From assembly GCF_032362555.1 (NCBI RefSeq), contig NC_083527.1, forward strand, positions 6,944,001-7,008,000: a DNA stretch of 64,000 nucleotides, written 5' to 3'. The position numbers and the translations under genes were made by a program. Source of the DNA: Amyelois transitella. Lineage: Eukaryota > Arthropoda > Insecta > Lepidoptera > Pyralidae. The stretch's first letter is position 1. Every line of letters begins with the position of its first letter. Shown one piece after another: positions 52,146-63,356 of the stretch. The notes beneath the pieces were generated by a model. The model worked only from the letters and a program-made list of their open reading frames with translations, made no database searches and was not told the DNA's origin.

Positions 52146-53006
52146 TTATACATTAGTTTTCTGTAATTTTTCCAACCTCTGTTTCAGCCTCATTTGTCTC
52201 ACTTGATGAATCGACTTCGGGAACAGCGACTTACGCCTGTACCTTGCTAAAAAGCTTAGCAGATTCTGAATACGTACTGCGACAGTATCATCGTCGTATG
52301 GATCTCTCACTTCGACTTCTATATCATCCTCACCTAATTGTTTGACTACACACTCAGCTCTTTCGCATCGTTGAAAAAGGGCGCGCAGAACAACATGTAC
52401 ATCATCTTGGTCAGTTACAATTGTATCGTACAACCTCAAATTGCTGCTTCTCAATTCAGTTCCCGAATCTACATCTTCATCGTTCCTCAAATCGGTTCTG
52501 CTGCATCCGCATCTCAACTGGCCACTCTCACTCCTTTCGCAACCGCAAGATTCTTCTCGATTGCAGCCACATCTTAAAGCGTCGCTTCTGCCACCGCCAC
52601 ATCCACATCGTAAAGATTCGCTTCTCGGACATCCACAGGTAGGGTTTCTCTTACAACCACATCTTAGGGCGCCTTCGTCACTCCTGCTGCATCCGCACCT
52701 TAGATCTTTATTGTCGTCTAATTCTTTCTTATTATCAGTACACCCAATTCTACCACATCTCGCTAAATCTTTAGCGACTGCTTGTATGAGTTCTATTAAT
52801 ATTTTATTCTCATACTGTATTCCATACTCATCCGGGTCTTCATATATTTGCCCATTTGGTTTACGTTTAGGAGAGGCTTCGTTTTCTTGATTATCACCTC
52901 GATCAGGCTGTTTTACCTTGATTTTCCAGTCTTTTAAATTATTGCCGTAATGTCTTCCATGTACAGTCCAGATAAGAGCTGCGAAAATGATGAGTTTCCA
53001 GAGCAT
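52146..53006 (-). CDS. Secreted protein with seven Cys-Gly-Cys motifs, unrecognised
   Basis: Single exon, 286 residues. Residues 1-17 are a clear signal peptide (LIIFAALIWTVHG). Residues 18-65 are charged and Pro/Lys-rich. Residues 102-171 hold seven CGC motifs (104-106, 116-118, 124-126, 134-136, 147-149, 154-156, 166-168) in a repeated Leu-Arg-Cys-Gly-Cys or Ser/Thr-Cys-Gly-Cys setting spaced 8 to 13 residues. The block is bracketed by two similar segments: LIQAVAKDLARCGRIGC (73-89) and VVLRALFQRCERAEC (205-219). The C-terminus is Arg/Lys-rich. I do not recognise the family. Paired Cys could bind metal or form disulphides; which is unknown. Codon use is normal and the frame is full length, so it is very likely a real gene. 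Confidence 0.8.
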   Translation of the reverse strand: MLWKLIIFAALIWTVHGRHYGNNLKDWKIKVKQPDRGDNQENEASPKRKPNGQIYEDPDEYGIQYENKILIELIQAVAKDLARCGRIGCTDNKKELDDNKDLRCGCSRSDEGALRCGCKRNPTCGCPRSESLRCGCGGGRSDALRCGCNREESCGCERSESGQLRCGCSRTDLRNDEDVDSGTELRSSNLRLYDTIVTDQDDVHVVLRALFQRCERAECVVKQLGEDDIEVEVRDPYDDDTVAVRIQNLLSFLARYRRKSLFPKSIHQVRQMRLKQRLEKLQKTNV

Positions 53007-53049
53007 TTTTCAAAAACTTCGAGACTATTGGTCTTTTGACTAAGTATAA

Positions 53050-53068
53050 TTCCCATTATATATAACCG
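53050..53068 (-). promoter_or_regulatory. TATA box of the CGC-repeat gene
   Basis: 'ttatatataa' about 50 bases upstream of the ATG, leaving a 5' UTR of some 20-30 bases. TATA plus a short leader plus no intron fits a strongly or tissue-specifically expressed gene (inference). Confidence 0.4.
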
Positions 53069-53286
53069 TGTGTGATTGGAATATTAATCGATTAAGCGTG
53101 TTATTGATGATTGAATCAGGTGATGCTACTTGATAATTGCGATTATTTTCTTAATTAGAAAATAGATTGCGATCAGAAAATAATTAAAAAAATTTTTGCA
53201 ACAGGTACTAAACTGGATTTACAAATTCCTATTGTATCTGTGAAATTTTAATTTTTTTTTATTGGAAATTGATTGACAGTTTTAAT

Positions 53287-53530
53287 TAATACATACATAC
53301 ATAAAGTCACGTCTTTATCCCTTGCGGGGTAGACAGAGCCAACAGCCTTGAAAAGACTGATAGGCCACGTTCAGCTTTTTGTATTGATGTTAGAACTGAG
53401 ATTAAAATAGTGACAGGTTGCTCACAATCCCAAGTTTATAAGCCTTTCCCTTAGTCGCCTTTGATCCATGACATCCATAGGAACGAAATTGAGTGTTCCT
53501 ATTCTATTTTTTATTGGTGCCGGGAAAATA
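53287..53530 (-). mobile_element. Rep-A copy, diverged
   Basis: TATG tail at the low end; 'tattggtgccggg' at the high end. Confidence 0.8.
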
Positions 53531-53824
53531 ACGATATGAATTATACCTAAAGACCACATGGTTTCTTAGGTCTGTAAAAATAACGCTCGAAATTACTAAC
53601 AACGTTGAAACGAATGTGATTTCGCCAAAGCATTTAAGACACCGAAAGAAACCTATTCTGACAAGAGAGACAGAAAATATTTGTAAGAGAGAGTGTTTAC
53701 AAAAAAAATAAAAAGAAATGTAACGTTTTGAGAGAGTGACGGGGAGGTCTGAAACTGTTTTGGATGGTAACCGGGGAGAAACAACTCCATACTGGAGAAA
53801 CGATATCCCCTGAAGTAGGTGTTC

Positions 53825-54065
53825 ATTTGGTCACATTTATATCCCCTGCGGGGCAGACAGAGCCAGCTGTCCCGAAAAGACTGAATGGCCACGTTCAGCT
53901 AGGTATTTGGCTTAATGATAAATTGAGATTCAAATAGTGACAGGTTGCTAGCCGATCGCCTACAAAAGAACCCCAAGATTGTTAGCCTATCCCTTAGTCG
54001 CCTTTTACGACATCCATGGGAAAGAGATGGAGTGCTCCTATTCTTTTTTGTATTGGTGCCGGGTC
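53825..54065 (-). mobile_element. Rep-A copy, tail lost
   Basis: Starts 'tcacatttatatcccctgcg' without TATG repeats. Confidence 0.8.
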
Positions 54066-54365
54066 AAATAAATAATGTTTAATTTTATAACATGCCATTA
54101 TAACATAGATTGTATGTTGTATTTGACTCATCAAATTAAGTTTAAAAATACCTGTGTCTGTGTGAAAAGTTGATCCAGACTGAAAATATTGGAATGTATT
54201 GAAGGAGAGGTAGCTTAGTACATTCATTAGTGGACGAAATAAACTGCTAAAAAAGAATAGTTGTGTAATAGCCGAAAACTGTTCTCATGAAGATACGACA
54301 TCTTTATGAGAACAGTTTCCGGCTCGTGTTGAAGCGTGTGAGAGATTATTTAAACATTTCGCAGC

Positions 54366-54690
54366 GTGGGGTAGTTCCTTGTGGGGTAGACAAAGTCAAC
54401 AGTCTTGAAAAGATTGATCGGCCACGTTCAAACCAGAGATTCAAACTCAGGTTGCTAGCTTAAAAGAAGAATCTAAAGTTAAAGCCTATCACTTAGTCGC
54501 CTTTTACGTCATCCATGGGAAAGTCAGCGACGAGCTTACACGAGATAAATTATTATGCATGTGAATGAAAATTTGAATCACAATTCCATTATTTAACCTA
54601 ACAGCTGAAAGTGGCCTTTCAGTTTTTGACTGTTGGCTCTGTCTACCGCGTAAGGGATATAGACGTGAGTAGTCACGATACATAAAAATG
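54366..54690. mobile_element. Two Rep-A pieces in opposite orientation
   Basis: 54366-54525 minus, 54590-54690 plus. Both diverged. A scrap of Rep-B follows at 54727-54775. Confidence 0.65.
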
Positions 54691-54998
54691 TAGGTATGTA
54701 TGTGAATGACAAGTACAACAGTATGCAAGAATAGTGGCAAGTGGAAAGGTGTAGTCTACCTACATAGGGCCTGATCTTATATGAGGTAATTTTTTTTTTT
54801 TAAATATAATTACTAAAGCATTATGTTGGCAATATTTTTCTAAGATTAAGTTATTATATGAGGTAGGTAATTATGTGTGCATACCTATATTAACTTTAGA
54901 CAGTTACCGATATCATTTAACCTTTAAATTTCTGCTACACGGCTAAAAAAGGGTTAAAAAATAAACAAAAAAATCTTGCATCGTATTTCTGTGTAGTC

Positions 54999-55004
54999 TT
55001 TATT
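54999..55004 (-). terminator. Polyadenylation signal of the small secreted protein
   Basis: AATAAA on the minus strand 23 bases after the stop at 55027. Confidence 0.55.
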
Positions 55005-55026
55005 CAGAAATAGCATAACTCCTTTC

Positions 55027-55841
55027 TTAAAAACCTGAAATTAGCCCAATCGGCATCACGAACCGCCTCAAATCGGATCTTTTCCTTCCTACAATCTTCT
55101 TTAGACTTCTAAAATTGTCGACACCACTTCTTCTTCTATTTTCAATCACTCGAAACTTGTCCAAACCTTTCTCGTAATCTTCCAACGGTCCCCCGTCATC
55201 TTTCAAATCGTCGTGATGCGCAAACGCTTCATCGTATCGTCTAGAAAACAACCTGCCTGGATCTATACTCCTTCTACCAGATTCCTCGTACGAATCAAGA
55301 TCACCTTTCCGTTTTCTGTTCTTAACTAATACATCTTCTATAAGCCGCTGTTCTTCCACGATGCCAGCTAAGTCGAATCTGTCGTTATGATCCCCAAAAG
55401 TCACGTCAGGACGCATATCCGTACTGACAGCATATTGACATAATGCCGGAGTGATGAACAGAAGGAAACTTGTAATTATGTGGAGTCTGAAATTTTATAA
55501 GAATAAATTACAGTTATGACTAAGGTATGACTAAGGTGCCGTGTGGTTCCCGGCACCAACAGAAAAAAGAATAGGACCACTCCATCTCTCTCCCATGGAT
55601 GTCGTAAAAGGCGACTAAAGGGTAGGCTTATAAAACTTGGGATTCTTCTTTTAGGCGATGGGCTAGCAACCTGTCACTATTTGAACCTAAATTCTACCAT
55701 TAAGCCAAATAGCTAAACGTGGCCATTCAGTCTTTTCAAGACTGTTGGCTCTGTCTACCCCGCAAGGGATATAGACTCGACCATACGTATATACATATGT
55801 ATGTATGACGACGTTAAAAAAATGACTTTTGGTTACCTCAT
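55027..55841 (-). CDS. Small secreted protein, possible peptide-hormone precursor
   Basis: Proposed two coding exons: 55841-55837 (only ATG-AG) and 55486-55027, 154 residues. The splice gives MRLHIITSFLLFITPALC, a good signal peptide, from a long exon that has an acceptor at 55487 and no ATG of its own before the hydrophobic stretch. After the signal come acidic, Arg-rich stretches with several dibasic sites: RKRK at 59-62, RR at 73-74 and 84-85, RRR at 119-121, GRKR at 135-138. Gly followed by basic residues is the usual sign for amidation. A 13-residue peptide would lie between RRR and GRKR. No Cys after the signal. I do not recognise it as a named neuropeptide family. The first exon rests on sequence logic only. 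Confidence 0.65.
55537..55800 (+). mobile_element. Rep-A copy in the first intron of the small secreted protein
   Basis: Full length, antisense to the gene, ending 35 bp from the proposed first-exon donor. Confidence 0.85.
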
Positions 55842-56196
55842 TTAGAAAAATATTTATCTAAGCACCTTACAAATAAATTATATCAACACAACCATGATAA
55901 AGTTAATAATGTAACTAAAACACGTGAACAGTTGACTTTGTGGTGAAATGCGCAATCAGAAATCCAATTTTATGCTTTGAAAGGCGTCGTAATTATAATT
56001 TGGAAATTAAATGACTGCGTCGGGCAACACTCAGTTATTTCTCGTTAATTAGTTAGCGCTTGTGATCGGCTGTAAATTTAACTTTTCACTGTTCAACTTT
56101 CCATTCCGAACGCTTGGGGAATATTGAGCTAAGGAAAAGGGAAAACTATAGGACTTCTTGCAGAGTTTTATTCGGTCTGTGTTATATATGATATGA

Positions 56197-56300
56197 TGTG
56201 TATGAAGCGAAATATGTATGCAGATATCGTGGCAAATCAAAAGATGTAGTCTCTGCCTACCCCCCGGGAAAGTGGCGTGATTTACATGCATACGTACTTA
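56197..56300 (+). mobile_element. Rep-B fragment
   Basis: 'gtgtatgaagcgaaatatgt' to 'gaaagtggcgtgatttacat', diverged. Confidence 0.7.
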
Positions 56301-56324
56301 TATATGTACAATCTGGGTTAGCAA

Positions 56325-56560
56325 AATGAAAAATTAAAATTTTTTATTCATTATTATAGGACATTTCAACATCAGTTAATAAGTAATTATCATACCTTTT
56401 GGTTTCACCATATTGGTTGACGTCAAAATTAATTACTTTAAATTAAGTCTACTGCCGCTTCTTCTAAAAAAACTGCACTGCAGTATAGAAAATACTTTCA
56501 TAATAAATAATTTCAACTTAACAATTACCTAAACTCAGAATAGAAATGTGGTTGACAGAA
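56325..56560 (-). mobile_element. Rep-Y copy
   Basis: Inverted; 'tggttgacgtcaaaattaat' and 'aaactgcactgcag' present. Confidence 0.65.
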
Positions 56561-56871
56561 TACATTGTTATGATTAATCGATTTAATCAAAATCTAAATA
56601 ATATCTAAATATATACATCCTAATTGTAAATTCAAATATACTCGTAGTTTATCAATCAGCAAAATGCAAAGTTTTTTGATCTGTATGCCCCTAAACTTAA
56701 AACTTAATTAATCAAGAATCAAATGAAACAACCCGGTAGCCCAATTGGCATGAGAGTTTAAAAAACTTACGCAAATGCCGAGAACCACACGAAACACGGT
56801 CCATAACACATCTCAAAAACTTACTTTGGGGCTAGCTCGATCTGGATTTTTACGATATTTAAGTATTATTT

Positions 56872-57750
56872 AGAATAGAATAGAATAGAATAGAATAGAA
56901 TAGAATAGAATAGAGTAGAATAGAGTAGAATAGAATAGAATAGAACAGAATAGAACAGAATAGAACAGAATAGAACAGAATAGAACAGAATAGAACAGAA
57001 TAGAACAGAATAGAACAGAATAGAACAGAATAGAACAGAATAGAACAGAATAGAACAGAATAGAACAGAATAGAACAGAATAGAACAGAATAGAACAGAA
57101 TAGAACAGAATAGAACAGAATAGAACAGAATAGAACAGAATAGAACAGAATAGAACAGAATAGAACAGAATAGAACAGAATAGAACAGAATAGAACAGAA
57201 TAGAACAGAATAGAACAGAATAGAACAGAATAGAACAGAATAGAACAGAATAGAACAGAATAGAACAGAATAGAACAGAATAGAACAGAATAGAACAGAA
57301 TAGAACAGAATAGAACAGAATAGAACAGAATAGAACAGAATAGAACAGAATAGAACAGAATAGAACAGAATAGAACAGAATAGAACAGAATAGAACAGAA
57401 TAGAACAGAATAGAACAGAATAGAACAGAATAGAACAGAATAGAACAGAATAGAACAGAATAGAACAGAATAGAACAGAATAGAACAGAATAGAACAGAA
57501 TAGAACAGAATAGAACAGAATAGAACAGAATAGAACAGAATAGAACAGAATAGAACAGAATAGAACAGAATAGAACAGAATAGAACAGAATAGAACAGAA
57601 TAGAACAGAATAGAACAGAATAGAACAGAATAGAACAGAATAGAACAGAATAGAACAGAATAGAACAGAATAGAACAGAATAGAACAGAATAGAACAGAA
57701 TAGAACAGAATAGAACAGAATAGAATAGAATAGAATAGAATAGAATAGAT
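56872..57750 (+). repeat. Satellite of TAGAA / TAGAACAGAA units
   Basis: Bases 56941-57720 are 78 perfect copies of the 10-bp unit TAGAACAGAA. On both sides lie 5-bp TAGAA units with a few TAGAG variants (56872-56940 and 57721-57750). The array runs straight into the start of Rep-X at 57735. The 307-codon open frame on the minus strand is a by-product, since 10-bp units repeat in phase every 30 bp without a stop. Confidence 0.97.
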
Positions 57751-57945
57751 TTATTTTCAAAATTGGATACAAGGTATCACTTATTGACGTCACATAACTT
57801 AAATCTAATTATAACTACTACCGCTTCCAAAGCGCATGTGTAGAAGAAGCGGCGGAACAAACTACACTGCAGCATTTTCATAGGACGTCAATTTACAAAT
57901 ATAGATCTCTTAAATCTAAATCGTGGACGAATGCACATTGTCTAC
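57735..57945 (+). mobile_element. Rep-X copy, full length
   Basis: Starts in the TAGAA units and ends 'gtggacgaatgcacattgtc'. Nearly the same as 40720-40940. Confidence 0.8.
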
Positions 57946-58011
57946 TATTACTATTTAAGTTTTATACAGCTGAACGTGGCCTTTCAATCTTATAGACGTG
58001 ATTATATGTTC

Positions 58012-58195
58012 TAGACCACGTTCAGCTGTTTGGCTTGATGATATTATTGAGATTAAAAAAGTGACAGTTTGCTTGCCCATCGCCCAAAAGAAGAATCAGA
58101 AGTTTATAAGCCTATCCCTTAGCCGCTTTATTGACATCTATAGGAACGAGATGGAGTGGTCCTTTTTTTTATTGGAGCCGGGAACCACACGGCGG
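58012..58195 (-). mobile_element. Rep-A copy, tail part missing
   Basis: Hairpin end 'gccgggaaccacacggc' at 58177-58193. Confidence 0.75.
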
Positions 58196-58489
58196 TCACG
58201 GTCGGTTTACCTTTTTTTTTTAATCAGCTGTCAAGATTTTGGTTTCATAATCCAGGCTTTGTCCTATTCTAGGGTGGGTAACACAAACAATTGTTTGAAG
58301 TCGTCCAACAAAAGGCCTATCAAAGGATCAAGAGAATCGTAAAAAATAATTACGTGTAACCGAACGCATTTAGCATCAGCGCGCAATTAAAATGGCATCA
58401 AGGGAACACACGTTCGTGGCGCCATCTGTTAGCGGACGTGACGTCAGAACCGCCATTTGCATTTTTTTTCCCGCCAACTGCGTTATAGA

Positions 58490-58810
58490 ACAGCGCGTCG
58501 GTGGTCGAACGGAAAAATGCCCCGTAGTAAGGCGTGTGTAGGTACTGGTTCAAATCCTATCTTGGCCATGTAACTATGACTCTCTTTTGAGTTATGTATA
58601 ATAGTTTGAATACTAACCGATTCTCTTTCGGTGAGGGAAAAAACCGTGAGATAACCTGCACATTCTGGAAAATGTAAGTGTATCCATGATCCAATACGGG
58701 TTAGGTTTCCCTATAATTAAACCGAATCCAGGATCATGGTCAAAAAGGAGACTCTGGGCTCCTCTCTAGAGAGGTGAAGATGATACCGGTACTAGCGCCG
58801 GTAGGACGAA
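58490..58810 (+). mobile_element. Rep-H, tRNA-like SINE, longest copy
   Basis: 'gtggtcgaacggaaaaatgc' and the B-box-like 'ggttcaaatcctatcttgg', then 'ttcggtgagggaaaaaaccg', ending 'cgccggtaggacgaagaaga'. Confidence 0.65.
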
Positions 58811-60240
58811 GAAGAAGAACCGCGTTATACAATTGTTTGTGTCGCTTTTTATTATGCCATGAAACGGGACAGCGATAGTTTTTCGCGCGATAAAAACATC
58901 GTCGCGTGTGTGGCATTGGTTAGTAAACAAACTAATGTAGAGGCTCATTTCATGGCCGACATGACATCAGTAGGATTCCAACGGGTACATTTTTTGAGAA
59001 ACCGCAGACGCTCGTACTGATTAAACTTCAAAATGAAAATAATTATATTATTTGTGCTTTATATTATCTAGTACTTAGGTACTCAACATAGAACATTATA
59101 AATTCACGTTGTAACTATTGTTTTCCAGCCAGGGGCGGTTTAAGCGCCACCGGCCATCGATCAAATGAAAATTATTTAATTGTCTATTAGCCATAGACAA
59201 TTAATTCAGTGGCAGTATGCCTCGAATAATAAACGTTTAACATACCTAACAGGAATATTATTTATTTGGTTGATGGTTTTAAGAATAGTTTTTTTTTATT
59301 GGAGCGGTGAATGCAATCAGAAAATCACTTTTATCATGTGTTTGTGAATGAAAACGGTGTTATTAGTTAAAAAAGGAATATAAGTAGATCTTTAACTTAA
59401 CTAAAATTTTTGCAGGTTTTCCTAATTTTTGTTGTTGTGGAAGTTTGGAAGAGATTCCTCGAATAATTACATATTTCTTAACTTGCAACTTAATCGTCGA
59501 AATCACAATAAAATCGTATCAGTAGTTTTTTGAGGAGTTTTTAAAATCGATGAGGTAATAATGAATACTAAGTAATTTTAAAATTCCCATGGGAACAAAA
59601 CTCCGTGTAAAAGATAATTATAATCAAAGTTGGCATAACAAATGTTTGTAATGTCTTGGGCTTATTATTTTAAAATCATAATTTTCCAGGATATTCTAGT
59701 AAGTATTTAAAAAATACATAACACCTTTAGCACGTGTTCATTGTATGTTAGCGCACTTGTATAAATGGAGACATTTGATCAAGTGGTTTGGTTCATGTTG
59801 TTAATAATTTATTCCACGATGTCACCAGCCAATAATTATATTTTCTTTTGTTTTGGTCGTTTGTGCAAGAGTGTGATAATGAAATTAAAAAATATAAAAA
59901 TTTAAGTAAAACTGGTCTTTACAAAATGTGCATATAATTTTTCAAAAACCAATTTTATTTTTGTCATCAAGTTTAATTATATACAACGTTTAAGATTTTT
60001 GTAAAAGTAAAAAAGTCACGCAAGACGATAATTGTGCCTATATCAGTTAAAAACAAACTGTTTTGCTTTTTTTTTAATTAATGAAAAAATAGATTTGTTT
60101 CACCAAATGAATGCAGGCATAGGTAATACTTTATCTTGCGTGAAAGCGTACGTATTTACTTAACTATTTGATCGTAAAAGAAACACAAAACAATACATTA
60201 CTTAGCACCAAACATTCATCTGTTTTGCATAAAAACAGAA
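58810..60240. other. AT-rich intergenic stretch
   Basis: A CG-rich foldback piece at 58810-58920; otherwise nothing recognised. Confidence 0.5.
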
Positions 60241-60588
60241 ATCGTAAACACAATGCGATACTGCACGCCTGCCAGCGACCGGCTGCTCGGCTCGGCATTT
60301 TATGAAAAACCATTTTTCCGACCAAGCGCCGGGCGCTCCCATTCCCGCCCTCAGTTACAACTGAAGCGTGTATCCGAACGCACGCGAATTTCCCGCGTAT
60401 TGCGACACGCTGACTTCTCGCGTTCGAAAAAAGAATATCAAAACCTTACACAATTATTAATTTGAAATTTCAAATATTTTTTTATTGCTGCGTTCCGTTT
60501 TACATTTGACTGGTTTGTTTTAGTGAATTGTGAAAGACTGCAATAAAACTGGGAAGCTGTGAGCCGTCAGCTGTCAAAAACGTTGAAG
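60240..60588 (+). other. Candidate promoter and non-coding first exon
   Basis: A block rich in CpG (60255-60430) is followed by 'acgttgaag' and a GTAAGC donor at 60589. It looks like the 5' end of a + gene continuing past the window. The 70-codon frame at 60253-60465 has no family likeness and I do not count it as coding. Confidence 0.35.
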
Positions 60589-60599
60589 GTAAGCATCAG

Positions 60600-61480
60600 G
60601 TTCTAAATTATTACGAGCAATAAATCATAGAATAATATGACGGAATTATTTAAAGTTTTATCTGAGTTGAATGATCGATTTAGATTCGTTTAATACGGAA
60701 ATTTATACTTGTTTTAATTGTATTATATTTGTCTTTTTCTCCAAATGAAAATGATATTTTTCTATTCATATACACACCAAAGTGATTAAATTTTTTAAAT
60801 TAAATTAACGACTATTCCATATTTTTAACAATTTTATAAATCATAATGAAGCACTTTAAAATACCTGTTATTTTTTTTAATACTTTATATTTTCTTAAAG
60901 TCGCAAATTTTTTTCCACAAATTTAATTTTTTTGATATTCTATTGAAACTTATCCATCAATTTAAATATGTTATATTTTATTAAAATACTTTAATTAAAA
61001 AGATTCGAGAAAAACAATACTTAAATTTAAAAAAAATATTCCACAAACTGCTTTCATGCATGAAATGAGGCAAAGAAAATTGGACTTTTCATCTTTATCG
61101 CTGGTATAAATAAAACAATATTAGTTTTCATAAGCGGCACCTGCACGCACAGGCATCAGCTGTTCTGTCGATATGGCGGCATTAAACCCTTCAGGCTGCC
61201 GCTTTCCAGATATATTACATTTTTCTTTCCAATATTCTTACATCAAGACTGTATACGTATGAAAATATTTAACAAATTACCTTTTTTATAAAAATGACGA
61301 AACTGTAAGATTAGAAAAAATATTAGCAATTTATGTTGTTTTTTTTTATTTAAACTAACTACTGGCCACTAAGTTTCAAAATTGTTTATTTTTAAAAGTT
61401 AAGAAAAAAAATGCTTATGATGATCTATGTATAAAACGAAACGTCAGGTATTTATGGCTATAACTGGCTGTCAATTTTAT
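60600..61480. other. AT-rich stretch without genes
   Basis: Would be intron if the first exon before it is real. No repeats recognised. Confidence 0.5.
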
Positions 61481-61488
61481 TTTATACT

Positions 61489-61880
61489 AGAGGCCGCCCG
61501 CGACTTCGTCCGCATGGAAACCCTATCAATCCCGCGGGAACTCTGGGATAAAAAGTAGCCTATGTGTTATTCTGGGTCTTCAGCTACCTACATACCAAAT
61601 TTCATGGTAATCGGTTCAGTAGTTTTTGCGTGAAAGAGTAACAAACATCCATACAAACTTTCGCCTTTATAATAGTAGTAGGAAGGATAGAGGCCGCCCG
61701 CGACTTCGTCCGCATGGAAACCCTATCAATCCCGCGGGAACTCTGGGATAAAAAGTAGCCTATGTGTTATTCTGGGTCTTCAGCTACATACCAAATTTCA
61801 TGGTAATCGGTTCAGTAGTTTTTGCGTGAAAGAGTAACAAACATCCATACAAACTTTCGCCTTTATAATAGTAGTAGGAT
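61489..61880 (+). mobile_element. Two Rep-E copies in tandem
   Basis: 61489-61686 and 61689-61880, offset 200 bp, nearly the same; the second lacks 'acct' in 'cagctacctacatacc'. Confidence 0.85.
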
Positions 61881-61980
61881 AAAATTAAACATCCACGGTG
61901 AAACTTCTACCAATTGTAGGTACCTAATTAAAAAATAATACAAAAAAATTAAAAAATCGTATTTCAAATCGTATAAAGGA

Positions 61981-62247
61981 CTAGCTGTGACTTCGTCCGC
62001 GTGGAATAGTTATTTTGGGCATTATTGAAGTCCTCAAGGATGAATAATTATCCCCGTTTTTTTTCACATATTTATTCAATTATTTCTTTGCTCCCTACAG
62101 TTGCAGCGTGATGTTTTATAGCCTTAAAGCCTTTCTCGATAAATGGTCTATTCAACGCAAAAATAATATTTCAATTCGAACCAGTAGTTCCTGAGATTAG
62201 AGCGTTCAAACAAACAAACAAACTCTTCAGCTTTATAATATTAGTAC
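61981..62247 (+). mobile_element. Rep-C copy
   Basis: Lacks 'gcccgc' near its start; end 'tataatattagta' runs into Rep-A. Confidence 0.8.
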
Positions 62248-62505
62248 TTACATACATATGGTCACGTCTATATCCCTTGCGGGGTAGACAGAGCCAACAG
62301 TCTTGAAAAGATGAATGGCCACGTTCAGCTATTTGGCTTAATGATAGAATTGAGATTCAAATAGTGACATGTTGCTAGCCCATCGCCTAAAAGAAGAATC
62401 ACAAGCTTATAAGCTTATCCCTTAGTCGCCTTTTACGACATCCATGGGAAAGAGATGGAGTGGTCCTATTCTTTTTTGTATTGGTGCCGGGAACCACACG
62501 GCACT
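62248..62505 (-). mobile_element. Rep-A copy, full length
   Basis: TATG tail abuts Rep-C; hairpin end at 62485-62505. Confidence 0.85.
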
Positions 62506-62879
62506 TATAGATAAAAACCCACATTACTCAAACGAATGGTATCGCCGGGCACTGATTGCCCGCATTGCCTCGCCCCGTATGTATCCGAACGTATTTTAAG
62601 GCCACTGTACACTGGGTTATTAAAAAATATGGCGGTGCCATTAGACCGGGGTTACATAAGAACAGTGTTATGATTTTCATGTTTAAAAGACACAATTATT
62701 ACACACTTGCCTACTTACCTGGTTACATTATTACATCCTCACCTCTCTGTGTGAGTGAGATTTTTATGCGTTACAAACATACATACATATACAAAAAAAT
62801 TATTTCGACTCAAGTTGATTGGTAGACCTCACTCGCTTCGCTCAGTTTTTAGGTTATTAGTACTAATACAATAAAATAT

Positions 62880-63115
62880 AGATAGATAGATTAAACTCTT
62901 TATTGCACCATAAGAGTAAAACAGACAGAGATGGTACAAAGGCGGATGGTACAATATCTTATATATAAAATTCTCGTGTCACAATGTTCGTTACCGTACT
63001 CCTCCAAAACGGCTTGACCGATTCTCATGAAATTTTGTGAGCATATTGAGCAGGTCTGAGAATAGGCGAACACCTATTTTTCAAAGAGTTATCCACCCTC
63101 AACATTTTTTTTTAA
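62880..63115. mobile_element. LINE tail piece and Rep-G copy
   Basis: 62880-62955 is an inverted CR1-like tail with (TAGA)n; 62965-63112 is Rep-G, partner of 14394-14551. Confidence 0.6.
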
Positions 63116-63356
63116 TTAGAAATTACTTAAAAAATATTTATATGGCAAAACAACGCTTGTCGGCACAGCTAGAATACATACATATGTATATGTCCGAAAT
63201 ATTTATAAAAAGACAAATGAAGAACTCTATGAATGAATACAGATTAAAGCGTTTTTCTGTGTGAGAATAACCCGCATATATCCTATGGGGGCTGTTTGAT
63301 AAGCGGATTGTTAATTGTAACAATACTACCTTGTATCCGTTTATTGTACACACAAA

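Noticed and set aside
52441-52890. 149-codon + strand frame
   Set aside because: Antisense of the CGC-repeat gene; its Leu/His/Pro-rich repeats mirror the Cys repeat.
53825-54525. Gene in the Rep-A rich stretch
   Set aside because: All open frames there are Rep-A translations.
56870-57793. 307-codon open frame on the minus strand
   Set aside because: It is the translation of the TAGAACAGAA satellite; only a few residues cycle and there is no gene structure.
60253-60465. 70-codon + strand frame
   Set aside because: Arg- and Ser-rich product of a CpG-rich block; no likeness and no sign of translation.
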